A DNA stretch of 64,000 bases from Caballeronia sp. BR00000012568055 (lineage in GTDB: Bacteria; Pseudomonadota; Gammaproteobacteria; Burkholderiales; Burkholderiaceae): contig NZ_JAQFVG010000311.1 of assembly GCF_029439455.1 (NCBI RefSeq), forward strand, positions 25,440-89,439, given 5' to 3'. Shown one piece after another: positions 20,377 to 28,832 of the stretch. A model generated the notes under the pieces. That model was not told where the DNA came from. It worked only from the letters and a program-made list of their open reading frames with translations, and ran no database searches. Position numbers and translations under genes: made by a program. Numbering within the stretch: position 1 is the stretch's first letter; each line of letters opens with the position of its first letter.

Positions 20377-20946
20377 TCAGCGCAGATTGATCGAACTCTG
20401 CGTCCGCTTGTACTGAATGTTATTGACGATCTGCTTGGCGTCACCGACCGGCAACTTGCTGGTGCAGAAATAATCCTGATACAGCGCCGCCTGATACGCG
20501 TTCAGCTCACCGTTCTCGATGCGCTTAAACTCGAACGCGCTACCGCGATCCCATCCCGTTCCATCCTCGTTGATGCTCGCATAGCGACGCCACTCATACG
20601 TGTCGCAACGAATGCCTTCGTAGTTCACGTTGCGCGCGCCGCTCGGGCTGGCAGCAACGACCGTGTACCGAATCACGCCATCATCGCCAACCGTCAGCGA
20701 AGTCTTGTCGATGGAAAACGTCAGCGGCGTGTTCTGCGAAACATTGAACGGCAAAAGGTTCGATGCCTGCGGCAACGGCGGCAGCGTATCGACCTTGTTT
20801 TCGACCCAGTTCGTCTTGCGGTCGAGCAGATAGGCGAATGCGCTGTCGTCCTTGTTGCTGGGTTCCTTGGAGCTGCCGCAGCCGGCGAGCGTGAGGAGCG
20901 CGGCCGCAGATGCCGCAATGACCGCGAGTGAGGCGTTGACTTTCAA
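20377..20946 (-). CDS. CNP1-like family lipoprotein
   Basis: A predicted lipoprotein of about 189 residues with a CNP1-like domain (about residues 60-185, with TPLTFSIDKTSLTVGDDGVIRYTVV and GIRCDTYEWRRYA). The function is unknown. The lipobox LTLAGC puts the acylated Cys at residue 23. The start is uncertain: I use a TTG that gives LKVNASLAVIAAS, since the signal peptide then has a normal length; the ATG at 21114 would add 56 residues unlike a leader and overlap rppH. The upstream ribosome site (GGGAA) is weak. Confidence 0.7.
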   Translation of the reverse strand: MKVNASLAVIAASAAALLTLAGCGSSKEPSNKDDSAFAYLLDRKTNWVENKVDTLPPLPQASNLLPFNVSQNTPLTFSIDKTSLTVGDDGVIRYTVVAASPSGARNVNYEGIRCDTYEWRRYASINEDGTGWDRGSAFEFKRIENGELNAYQAALYQDYFCTSKLPVGDAKQIVNNIQYKRTQSSINLR

Positions 20947-21040
20947 TTGGGCGTTCCCGAAAACGTACGCGCGAAGCGACACGGCGAGAGTATCGCCATG
21001 CCGCTGCTTCGAGTGGAAGTTAAAGAAAGAAGCGCAGTAA

Positions 21041-21691
21041 TCAGTCGCACGGATGACGCTGCACGACGATGTGCACTTCTTCGCTGACCGAGCATTCTGC
21101 CTGAACCGTCGCACCAGAGGCGGATACGGCAGGTGCTTCGATCACCATCGACGTGACCACGCGTGGATAACGCGGTCCGTGATGGGCGGCGCGCTCGCCG
21201 CGTTCACCGCGAGCATTGGTTCGCCGCAGGAACCGGGATAGCTCGGTCAGAGCCATTTGATAAACGTCGCGCTTGAACTCGATGACCGCGTCCAGCGGCA
21301 CCCAATACTCGTTCCAGCGCCAGGCATCGAACTCCGGATGGTCCGTCGCACGCAGGCAGATGTCGCAGTCACGCCCAACCATGCGCAGCAGAAACCAGAT
21401 CTGTTTCTGACCGCGATAGTGACCGCGCACCTCGCGCTTGATGAACTTGTCCGGCACCTCATAACGCAGCCAGTCGCGCGTGCGACCGACAACTTTCACA
21501 TGCTCCGGTAGCAGGCCGGTTTCTTCGTGTAACTCCCGATACATCGCTTGCACGGGGGTCTCGCCGTACTTGATGCCCCCTTGCGGAAACTGCCAGGAAT
21601 GTTCACGCAGTCGCTTGCCCCAAAACACTTCGTTGCGCGCGTTCAAGAGGATGATGCCGACGTTCGGGCGAAAGCCTTCACGATCCAGCAT
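21041..21691 (-). CDS. rppH: RNA pyrophosphohydrolase RppH
   Basis: NUDIX enzyme that removes pyrophosphate from mRNA 5' ends and so starts decay. The start [22 protein letters not shown] is the family N-terminus; the NUDIX box is [23 protein letters not shown] (about residues 38-60). The 216 residues exceed the E. coli length (176) because of a C-terminal tail with no clear motif, a common feature in Burkholderia. It is divergent from proS. Confidence 0.95.
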   Translation of the reverse strand: MLDREGFRPNVGIILLNARNEVFWGKRLREHSWQFPQGGIKYGETPVQAMYRELHEETGLLPEHVKVVGRTRDWLRYEVPDKFIKREVRGHYRGQKQIWFLLRMVGRDCDICLRATDHPEFDAWRWNEYWVPLDAVIEFKRDVYQMALTELSRFLRRTNARGERGERAAHHGPRYPRVVTSMVIEAPAVSASGATVQAECSVSEEVHIVVQRHPCD

Positions 21692-21928
21692 ACAGCCACC
21701 TTCAAATCCTTTAAAATTGCTTTGATTATAAACAGTTAACGGACCCTGCGCACCGGCAGGAACCCCAATTCGGGGCACGATTTCACGCGCCTGTCAGACA
21801 AGCTTTGCCAGTCGAATCGGAAGACGGCAAAATCTTCAGTTCGCTGGTCGTTCCGTTTGTTCACCTTTGATTCGCCTGCTTCGCCACCTTTTGAGCACGA
21901 AGCCGCGCGCCGTATCTGGAAAATTTGA

Positions 21929-23665
21929 ATGAAAGCATCCCGTTTCTTCATCGGCACTCTGAAAGAAGCTCCCGCCGACGCCGAGATCGTCAGCCACAAG
22001 CTGATGATGCGCGCCGGCATGATCCGCCGCGTCGCGGGCGGCATTTACGACTATCTGCCGATCGGCCTGCGCTCGGTGCGCAAGGTCGAAGCCATCGTGC
22101 GTGAAGAGATGAATCGCGCGGGCGCGCTCGAATTGCTGATGCCCGCCGTGCAGCCCGCCGAACTCTGGCAGGAATCCGGCCGCTGGGTGCAGTACGGTCC
22201 GGAACTGCTGCGTTTGAAGGATCGTCACGAGCGTGAATTCGTGGTCGGGCCGACGCACGAGGAAGTGGTGACGGATATCGCGCGCCGCGAGATCAAGAGC
22301 TATCGCCAGTTGCCGGTGAATTTCTATCAGATTCAAACCAAGTTCCGCGATGAAATCCGTCCGCGCTTCGGCGTGATGCGTGGCCGCGAATTCATCATGA
22401 AGGACGCGTATTCGTTCGATAAGGACACCGCAGGTCTGGCCGAGTCGTATCGAAAGATGTACGACGCTTACGTGCGCATCTTCACGCGCATCGGTCTGGA
22501 ATTCCGCGCGGTGGCGGCGGATAACGGTTCGATCGGCGGCAGCGGTTCGCATGAGTTCCACGTGATCGCGGATACGGGCGAAGACGACATCGCGTATTGT
22601 CCGACTTCGGATTTCGCGGCGAACGTCGAAGCGGCCGAAGGTTTGCCGCTGATCGCCGAGCGCGCAGCGCCCACGGAAGAACTGAAGAAGACGCCGACGC
22701 CCGGCGCTGCGAAGTGCGAAGCGGTCGCGCAGCTTCTGAACATCCCGCTTGAAAAGACCATCAAGTCGATCATTCTCGCGACCGAGAACGAAGGCGCCGA
22801 GCCGACCATTTGGCTCTTGATGCTGCGCGGCGATCACTCGCTGAACGACATCAAGACGAACAAGCTGCCGGGCCTGAAGGAGTATCGCTTTGCGACCGAA
22901 GCCGAGATCATCGAATGGTTCGGCACGCCGCCGGGCTATCTCGGTCCGATCGGCACGAAGAAGCCGGTGCGCGTGATCGCCGATCGCACGGTCGCGAACA
23001 TGAGCGATTTCGTCGTCGGCACGAACGAGGTGGATTACCACACGACCGGCGTGAACTGGGGCCGCGATCTGCCGGAACCGGAAGTGGCGGATATCCGCAA
23101 TGTCGTCGCGGGCGATCCGTCGCCGGACGGCAAGGGCACGTTGTCGATCTGCCGTGGTATCGAAGTGGGTCACGTGTTCCAGCTCGGCACCAAGTATTCC
23201 GAAGCGATGAACGCCACCTTCCTCGACGAAAACGGCAAGCCCGCGCCGATGCAGATGGGCTGCTACGGCATCGGCGTGACGCGCGTGCTGGGCGCGGCGA
23301 TCGAACAGAATTTCGACGACAAGGGCATCATCTGGCCGGAAGCGATTGCGCCGTTCGAAGTCGTGATCTGCCCGATGGGCTATGACCGCAGCGACGCCGT
23401 GCGCGAGCAGGCCGACAAGCTGTATGCATCGCTTCAGGAAGCAGGTATCGACGTGATACTGGATGATCGCGGCGAGCGTCCCGGCGTGATGTTCGCGGAT
23501 TGGGAACTGATCGGCGTGCCGCATCGCGTGGTGATCGGCGATCGTGGGTTGAAGGACGGCAAAGTGGAGTATCAGGGCCGTCGCGAAACCGAAGCCACGC
23601 TGCTGCCGGTGGATGAGGCGGCGGGCGTGGTGATTGGCAAAATCCGTGAGGCGCTCGCGAAGTAA
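21929..23665 (+). CDS. proS: Prolyl-tRNA synthetase ProS
   Basis: Class II aminoacyl-tRNA synthetase for proline, 578 residues. Motif 2 ([25 protein letters not shown], about residues 140-165), the inserted YbaK-like editing domain (about 240-390), motif 3 around GCYGIGVTR, and the anticodon-binding domain (about 470-575) are all present, so it is the bacterial-type enzyme with Ala-tRNA(Pro) editing. Its stop overlaps the marC start (TAATG). It lies in the same window as tRNA-Pro(CGG), probably by chance. Confidence 0.97.
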   Translation: MKASRFFIGTLKEAPADAEIVSHKLMMRAGMIRRVAGGIYDYLPIGLRSVRKVEAIVREEMNRAGALELLMPAVQPAELWQESGRWVQYGPELLRLKDRHEREFVVGPTHEEVVTDIARREIKSYRQLPVNFYQIQTKFRDEIRPRFGVMRGREFIMKDAYSFDKDTAGLAESYRKMYDAYVRIFTRIGLEFRAVAADNGSIGGSGSHEFHVIADTGEDDIAYCPTSDFAANVEAAEGLPLIAERAAPTEELKKTPTPGAAKCEAVAQLLNIPLEKTIKSIILATENEGAEPTIWLLMLRGDHSLNDIKTNKLPGLKEYRFATEAEIIEWFGTPPGYLGPIGTKKPVRVIADRTVANMSDFVVGTNEVDYHTTGVNWGRDLPEPEVADIRNVVAGDPSPDGKGTLSICRGIEVGHVFQLGTKYSEAMNATFLDENGKPAPMQMGCYGIGVTRVLGAAIEQNFDDKGIIWPEAIAPFEVVICPMGYDRSDAVREQADKLYASLQEAGIDVILDDRGERPGVMFADWELIGVPHRVVIGDRGLKDGKVEYQGRRETEATLLPVDEAAGVVIGKIREALAK

Positions 23666-24264
23666 TGCAGTACAACTTCCTGTCGGCGACCATTCTGCTT
23701 CTGCTGATTACGGACCCGCTCGGCAACATTCCGATCTTCATCAACGCGTTGCGCGGCGTCGCTACCGAGCGGCGTCGCGTGGTGATTTTGCGTGAAGTGG
23801 CGATCGCGTTCGGCATCCTGCTGATCTTCATGCTGGCCGGCGACCGTTTTTTGCGCGCGATGAATCTCACGGATTTGTCGTTGCGCATTGCGGGCGGAAT
23901 CGTGCTGTTTTTGATCGCGTTGCGGATGATTTTTCCGCATCCCGATGGCGCGATGGGCGGTGACTCGCGCGGTGGCGAACCGCTGATCGTGCCGCTGGCT
24001 ATTCCGGCGCTGGCGGGTCCATCGGCATTGGCGACGGTGATGCTGCTGACATCGCAAGCGCCGGGAAAGATGCTGGAATGGGTCGGCGCGCTTTCCGTGA
24101 CGATGGCCGTCTGCGCGATCGTGCTGATTCTTGCGGAGAAGATTCAGCAGTGGCTTGGTGAACGTGTGGTGACCGCGTTCGAACGCCTGATGGGACTCGT
24201 GCTGGTGGCGATTTCGGTCGAGATGATTCTGACTGGCATACGTACTTTCGTGCATCAGCTGTAA
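23665..24264 (+). CDS. MarC family integral membrane protein
   Basis: A 199-residue protein with six hydrophobic segments (for example LSATILLLLITDPLGNIPIF at the N-terminus and VTMAVCAIVLILAEKI near residue 155). The motif DPLGNIPIF and the segment IPALAGPSALATVML are typical of MarC/UPF0056. The role is unresolved; the family name comes from an E. coli antibiotic-resistance locus, but a transport function has not been shown. Translationally coupled to proS (TAATG). Confidence 0.9.
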   Translation: MQYNFLSATILLLLITDPLGNIPIFINALRGVATERRRVVILREVAIAFGILLIFMLAGDRFLRAMNLTDLSLRIAGGIVLFLIALRMIFPHPDGAMGGDSRGGEPLIVPLAIPALAGPSALATVMLLTSQAPGKMLEWVGALSVTMAVCAIVLILAEKIQQWLGERVVTAFERLMGLVLVAISVEMILTGIRTFVHQL

Positions 24265-24290
24265 AAAAAGCGGCCTTGGCCGCTTTTTTG
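24263..24290. terminator. Bidirectional terminator between marC and hpt
   Basis: AAAAAAAGCGGCC-TT-GGCCGCTTTTTT sits between two convergent stop codons, with A and T runs on both sides; it can serve both genes. Confidence 0.92.
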
Positions 24291-24291
24291 T

Positions 24292-24843
24292 TTATGCCCC
24301 CTCAGTCAACGCCCGAATAGTCGGCAAATTCCGCCAATACCCCTTCGCATCCATCCCACACCCGAACACATACCGATCCGGCACTTCAAACCCGCAGAAG
24401 TCAGGACGCAGCGGCTTCGCCTTCGGGATGATCTTCTCGCACAGCACCGCCGACAGAAACTTCTTCGCGCCCATCGCCATGATGCGGTCGCGGATCGCGG
24501 CCATCGTCTCGCCTTCGTCGAGAATATCGTCGAGCACCAGCACCACGCGATCCTTCACCGACTCAGCGGGAGCCACACGCCATTGCATCTCGCTACTGCC
24601 CTTGATGGCATTGCGATAGCGCGTCAGATGGATGTAGTCGAACTCGAGCGGGAAGTCGAGATGCGGCAGCAGCATGCCGGTGAACACGGCCGCGCCCCCC
24701 ATGACCGACAGCACGAGCGGGAATTCATCACCCGTCTCCGACTTGATGGCTCCGGCCATGCGCGCGATCGATGCGTTGACGTCCGTCGCCGAAACGATCT
24801 CTTCGGAGTGGCTGAAAATATGGAGAGCTTCTTCGCGATTCAT
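24292..24843 (-). CDS. Hypoxanthine-guanine phosphoribosyltransferase
   Basis: Purine salvage enzyme that makes IMP or GMP from the base and PRPP. The 183-residue protein carries the PRPP-binding loop VVLVLDDILDEGETMAAI (about residues 98-115). The N-terminal SHSEEIVSATDVNASIARMAG is typical of the Hpt-type family in beta-proteobacteria. It is annotated variously hpt or hypoxanthine-guanine phosphoribosyltransferase; I give no symbol because substrate preference is not visible. It lies upstream of the terminator shared with marC. Confidence 0.9.
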   Translation of the reverse strand: MNREEALHIFSHSEEIVSATDVNASIARMAGAIKSETGDEFPLVLSVMGGAAVFTGMLLPHLDFPLEFDYIHLTRYRNAIKGSSEMQWRVAPAESVKDRVVLVLDDILDEGETMAAIRDRIMAMGAKKFLSAVLCEKIIPKAKPLRPDFCGFEVPDRYVFGCGMDAKGYWRNLPTIRALTEGA

Positions 24844-24966
24844 AAGGGCAAGCGGGGGAAGGCTGACTTCTTAGTGTGGAAAAAAATGTCGGCGAACGCC
24901 ATATGATAAACCCGCGTTCCTTCGCCTGTGACGACGACAAAAACGCGAATTTGTTTTGCGGTGCGA

Positions 24967-26334
24967 TCAGCGCATGCCGGGCAACATGCCCTTCATGCCG
25001 CGCATCATCTTTTGCAGGTTGCCGCCCTTGAGCTTTTTCATCATGCCGCGCATCTGCTCGTATTGATTCAGCATGCGATTCACTTCCTGGACATGCACGC
25101 CCGCGCCCGCCGCGATCCGACGCTTGCGCGCCGCCTTGATGAGTTCCGGTTTCGCGCGTTCCTGAAGCGTCATGGAATTGATGATGCCTTCCATGCGGCG
25201 CATCTGCTTTTCGGCGTTGTTCATGTCCGCGCCTTGCGCGGCCTGCTGGAACTGCGCGGGCAGCTTGTCCATCAGGGACGAAAGGCCGCCCATGTTCTTC
25301 ATCTGCGCCAGTTGCGCCTTGAAGTCGTTCAGGTCGAAGTCGCCGCCTTTCTTGACTTTGTCGGCGAGCTTTTGCGCGGCTTGCGTATCGACACCGCGTT
25401 GCGCTTCCTCGACGAGCGCCATGATGTCGCCCATGCCGAGAATCCGGTTCGCCATGCGATCCGGGTGGAACACTTCGAGCCCGTCCAGCTTTTCCGCGAC
25501 GCCGACGAACTTGATCGGCTTGCCGGTGACATGGCGCACGGACAGCGCCGCGCCGCCGCGTGAATCGCCGTCGAGCTTGGTGAGGACGACGCCGGTGAGC
25601 GGCAAGGCATCGTTGAACGCCTTGGCCGTGTTGACCGCGTCCTGACCGAGCATGGCATCGACGACGAACAGCGTTTCAGCGGGCTTGAGCAGCGTATGCA
25701 GCTCGCTGATCTCGTTCATCATGGCTTCGTCGATACCGAGACGGCCGGCCGTATCGACGATCACGACGTCGTTGTAATGCCGCTTCGCCCAGTCGATCGC
25801 CGCGCGCGCGATATCCGCAGGCTTCTGATTCGGCTCCGACGGGAAGAAGTCCGCGCCGACCTGTTCGGTGACCGTCTGCAACTGACGAATAGCCGCCGGG
25901 CGATACACGTCCACGGAAACCGTCAGCACTTTCTTCTTGTGCTTTTCGCGCAGAAATTTGGCGAGCTTGCCGGACGTGGTAGTTTTACCTGCGCCCTGCA
26001 AACCGGCCATGAGGATAACGGCAGGCGGCGCGACCGCGAGATTCAGTTCGGCGGCTTTGCCTTCGTAATCGCCGCCGATCACGGCAGTCAGTTCGCGCTG
26101 CACGACGCCGACCAGCGCCTGACCCGGCGACAGACTGGCCAGCACTTCCTCGCCGAGCGCCTTTTCCTTCACCTTCGCGATGAACTCGCGCACCACAGGC
26201 AGCGCCACGTCTGCTTCGAGCAGGGCGAGGCGCACTTCGCGCAGCATCTCCTGCGTGTTGGCCTCGGTGAGCCGGGCCTCGCCGCGCAGCGTCTTGACGA
26301 CGCGCGCCATCCGTTGAGTGAGGTTATCGAGCAT
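24967..26334 (-). CDS. ffh: Signal recognition particle protein Ffh
   Basis: SRP54 homologue that binds signal sequences and the 4.5S RNA and delivers ribosomes to FtsY. The 455-residue protein has the N-terminal helical bundle (1-85), GTPase domain with G1 GLQGAGKTTTSGKLA (about 108-122) and DTAGRLGIDE (G3), and a methionine-rich M domain (about 300-455) ending MLPGMR. The ATG at 26334 (MLDNLTQRMARV) is the family start; the ATG at 26400 would add 22 unrelated residues. It is divergent from the CcsA-like gene. Confidence 0.96.
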   Translation of the reverse strand: MLDNLTQRMARVVKTLRGEARLTEANTQEMLREVRLALLEADVALPVVREFIAKVKEKALGEEVLASLSPGQALVGVVQRELTAVIGGDYEGKAAELNLAVAPPAVILMAGLQGAGKTTTSGKLAKFLREKHKKKVLTVSVDVYRPAAIRQLQTVTEQVGADFFPSEPNQKPADIARAAIDWAKRHYNDVVIVDTAGRLGIDEAMMNEISELHTLLKPAETLFVVDAMLGQDAVNTAKAFNDALPLTGVVLTKLDGDSRGGAALSVRHVTGKPIKFVGVAEKLDGLEVFHPDRMANRILGMGDIMALVEEAQRGVDTQAAQKLADKVKKGGDFDLNDFKAQLAQMKNMGGLSSLMDKLPAQFQQAAQGADMNNAEKQMRRMEGIINSMTLQERAKPELIKAARKRRIAAGAGVHVQEVNRMLNQYEQMRGMMKKLKGGNLQKMMRGMKGMLPGMR

Positions 26335-26444
26335 GGGGAGCGCTAAAGAATGCGGCCCTTGTTTCGCCGAGAACGGATCTTTCGCCCCGCGTTGATGCAA
26401 GGGAGAAGACGTCGTGAATCAAGGGCCTAGTGTAAACTTCGAAC

Positions 26445-27356
26445 ATGGATATTGTACTGTATGCCCTCACTGCGCTTCTCTACGGCGGACTGGCCGTAGC
26501 GGGCTGGCGCGCGCATCGTCACACGGCCGTGGAGCCGGCGCTGGCGGGCGTGCCAGCGGGCATTGCGCCGCTTGAAGCGAAACCCAAAACTCCGGCGATG
26601 GGCACGGCCACGCGCGCTCTATTATTAATAGCGTTGCTGGTACACGGCGTCTTGCTGCACACCACCATCTTTCCCCAGAACGCGATGATCTTCGGCTTCG
26701 CGTTCGCGCTCTCGGCCATGTTCTGGCTGGGCGCGGGCATCTACTGGATCGAAAGCTTTTTCTTTCCGCTCGATGGCCTGCGTCTGCTATTGCTGCCGCT
26801 CGCCTGCGTGGCGTCGCTGATGCCGCTGCTGTTCGGCGGCGTGCGCGTGCTCTCGTATTCCGCCGCGCCGATGTTCAAGCTGCATTTTCTCATCGCCAAT
26901 ATTGCTTACGGCTTGTTTGCGATCGCCGCGCTCCACGCCATTCTGATGCTGATGCTCGAACGCCGCCTGCAACGCATGCGCGGCACGGCGCTGCGTCACG
27001 CGGACAACGGCGGCTGGCTCGCAAGTTGGCTCGATACCTTGCCGCCGCTGCTTACGCTCGAAAAACTGCTGTTCCGGCTGATCGGCGCGGGCTTCGTGCT
27101 GCTGACGCTCACGCTGTTGTCGGGGATCGCGTTCAATGAGCAACTCGTCGATCGCGCCTTGCGGCTCGATCACAAGACCGTGTTTGCGTTCCTGTCGTGG
27201 CTGATGTTCGGCGCGCTGCTGACCGCGCGCCGCATTTCCGGCTGGCGCGGCCGCGCGGCGCTGCGTTGGGTGTTGGCGTCGTTCGTTGCGCTGTTGCTCG
27301 CGTATGTGGGCAGTCGCTTCGTGTTCGAAGTGCTGCTGCATCGCGCGGTAGTCTGA
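26445..27356 (+). CDS. CcsA-like cytochrome c assembly family protein (YpjD-type)
   Basis: A 303-residue membrane protein with about eight hydrophobic spans and the family's C-terminal CcsA domain (about residues 70-300). The segment FKLHFLIANIAYGLFAIAALHA and the VLLTLTLLSGIAFNE region are typical. In E. coli and other Proteobacteria the protein next to ffh is YpjD, of unclear function, with similarity to the haem-handling protein CcsA. The WWD motif is not apparent, so a true cytochrome c synthase role is doubtful. Divergent from ffh, a widely conserved order. Confidence 0.85.
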   Translation: MDIVLYALTALLYGGLAVAGWRAHRHTAVEPALAGVPAGIAPLEAKPKTPAMGTATRALLLIALLVHGVLLHTTIFPQNAMIFGFAFALSAMFWLGAGIYWIESFFFPLDGLRLLLLPLACVASLMPLLFGGVRVLSYSAAPMFKLHFLIANIAYGLFAIAALHAILMLMLERRLQRMRGTALRHADNGGWLASWLDTLPPLLTLEKLLFRLIGAGFVLLTLTLLSGIAFNEQLVDRALRLDHKTVFAFLSWLMFGALLTARRISGWRGRAALRWVLASFVALLLAYVGSRFVFEVLLHRAVV

Positions 27357-27375
27357 CCGTTTTCTGTTGAATCCG

Positions 27376-27711
27376 ATGCGAAACTTCATTCTTCTGATCG
27401 CGCTGTTCTTCGTTACGCAATGGCTGCTCAAGAAGCTGCGCCGCGCGAACGAGCGCTCGCAAGCCGAAGCACGAGCCGATGCGCGATCCGACCCGCGCGC
27501 CGACTCACGCACGTCCGGCGCGAACACCCGCACGCGCAGCGATGCCAACGTTGGCAGCGCGCCGCAATTGCTCGATCCGCTGATCCGCTGCGCGCAGTGC
27601 GGCGTGCATACGCCTCGCAGCGAATCCGTGGTCGTAGCGGGCCAGCGCTTCTGCTGCGCCGATCACGCTCGCCGATACACCGCCGCCCCGACCGGCCGCG
27701 ACGCGCGATGA
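27376..27711 (+). CDS. PP0621-family small zinc-ribbon-like membrane protein
   Basis: A 111-residue protein with an N-terminal transmembrane helix (residues 2-17, RNFILLIALFFVTQWLL), a low-complexity Arg/Ala/Asp-rich linker and a C-terminal motif LIRCAQCGVHTPRSES ... FCCADHARRYTA with a CxxC and a paired CC. This pattern matches the PP0621 family of unknown function. A cysteine-rich tail could bind zinc. The stop overlaps the ampD start (ATGA), indicating coupling. I use the ATG at 27376; the TTG nine bases upstream is less likely. Confidence 0.75.
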   Translation: MRNFILLIALFFVTQWLLKKLRRANERSQAEARADARSDPRADSRTSGANTRTRSDANVGSAPQLLDPLIRCAQCGVHTPRSESVVVAGQRFCCADHARRYTAAPTGRDAR

Positions 27712-28289
27712 GCGCATCGCGTATCGACGCGCTGGGGTGGCTGACCGGCGCGACGCGTTTGCCATCGCCGAACTTCGAGGCGCGTCCCGGCGACGCGGTG
27801 CCGACGCTGATCGTCGTGCACAACATCAGCTTGCCGCCCGACGACTTCACGACCGACTCCATCGCGCGCTTCTTCCAGAACACGCTCGATCACGACGCGC
27901 ATCCGTACTTCGATCACCTGCGCGGCATGCGCGTGTCGGCGCACTTCGTGATTCGCCGCAGCGGTGAGATCGAGCAATTCGTTTCCTGCGATGAGCGCGC
28001 GTGGCACGCGGGCGTCTCCACCTTCTTCGGCCGCGAGCGATGCAACGATTTTTCGATCGGCATCGAGATGGAAGGCAGCGATAACGTGCCGTTCGACGAC
28101 GCGCAATACACGGCGCTCGGCAAGCTCGTAAGCATCATCGTCAAGCGTTATCCGATCGATGCGATCGCCGGGCATTCGGACATCGCGCCTGGCCGCAAGA
28201 CCGATCCGGGACCGCATTTCGACTGGCCGCGTCTGCGTCAAGACAGCGCCTTGCCTGCCGCTTTTTTCCCCTTCCGGTCAAACGTCTGA
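27708..28289 (+). CDS. ampD: 1,6-anhydro-N-acetylmuramyl-L-alanine amidase AmpD
   Basis: Cytoplasmic zinc amidase of peptidoglycan recycling: it cuts anhydromuropeptides. The 193-residue protein is an Amidase_2 domain throughout; zinc ligands are in VVHNISLPP (His near 36), and in ACHSDIAPGRKTDPGPHFDW-like segment near residue 151 (GHSDIAPGRKTDPG). The length and the motif order match AmpD rather than AmiD, as no signal peptide is present. The start overlaps the previous stop (ATGA). AmpD loss derepresses ampC where AmpR is present; AmpR is not in the window. Confidence 0.93.
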   Translation: MSASRIDALGWLTGATRLPSPNFEARPGDAVPTLIVVHNISLPPDDFTTDSIARFFQNTLDHDAHPYFDHLRGMRVSAHFVIRRSGEIEQFVSCDERAWHAGVSTFFGRERCNDFSIGIEMEGSDNVPFDDAQYTALGKLVSIIVKRYPIDAIAGHSDIAPGRKTDPGPHFDWPRLRQDSALPAAFFPFRSNV

Positions 28290-28405
28290 TCGCACAGTAA
28301 GGTCTTTCTCGTTGCAGCGCAGCAGCGTCGCGCGCAAGCCCTTGTCGTGATTCGGGAAAGCAAAAGTCAACCCCGCGCGGACATATCCAAAGCAAATAAA
28401 CCTTT

Positions 28406-28433
28406 TTGCGACTGTGCGACTGTCCACTATACT
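28406..28433 (+). promoter_or_regulatory. Probable promoter of nrdA
   Basis: TTGCGA (28406-28411) and TATACT (28428-28433) separated by 16 bases. The -10 element lies inside the upstream NrdR-like site, which would suit repression. Start site not determined. Confidence 0.55.
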
Positions 28434-28470
28434 TAGCGCCGACAGACGTACTTTGCACTATATCTTGTGT
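28424..28470 (+). promoter_or_regulatory. Tandem NrdR-box-like sites upstream of nrdA
   Basis: Two 16-base sites at 28424-28439 and 28455-28470 start 31 bases apart, three helical turns. The second (GCACTATATCTTGTGT) matches the proteobacterial consensus acaCwATATaTwGtgt at 14 of 16 positions by my count, the first at 11. NrdR is the ATP-cone repressor of ribonucleotide reductase genes and typically binds paired boxes at this spacing. Confidence 0.75.
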
Positions 28471-28832
28471 CATGAAGGCGGCGCCCGCTCCCACGAGCCG
28501 GCGCCGTCGGCTTTCCGGCAGTGAGCAGTCAGGCTGGCCCAGGGGCGGTGTGTGCAGCGCTTCTCGCGGCGGGGAGAGAGGCACCGGACACACCGAGCGC
28601 CAGCCGAGCAACACCGTGAAGAACGCATGCAAGTGAACGTGAATTGCGTCGACCGACACCGCGCGCCAACGCGGGCACCGCACGAGACGCCAAAACAGTG
28701 CGGGCCAACAGCGCCGCGATTCGCGTTCCGAGCCTGCTGACCTCACAGTCCGGCTTTACCGCCCGCCTTATTGGCCAATAAGTGATAAATCCGCGGACCA
28801 TCCGCATCCATCGAACATTTGGAGTTTTGCAC

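Larger units (their letters stand above)
28290..28832 (+). other. Upstream region and long leader of nrdA
   Basis: About 540 bases without a supportable gene. It contains a promoter with two NrdR-type sites (28424-28470) and a 16-bp perfect palindrome (28767-28782). Between them lies about 290 bases of GC-rich sequence with no clear reading frame or terminator. Given the promoter position the nrdA mRNA leader would be about 390 nt. Confidence 0.6.

Noticed and set aside
28406..28636. A 76-residue frame in the nrdA leader
   Set aside because: It begins at about the predicted promoter, has no ribosome site, and is Arg/Gly/Ser-rich; probably not translated.
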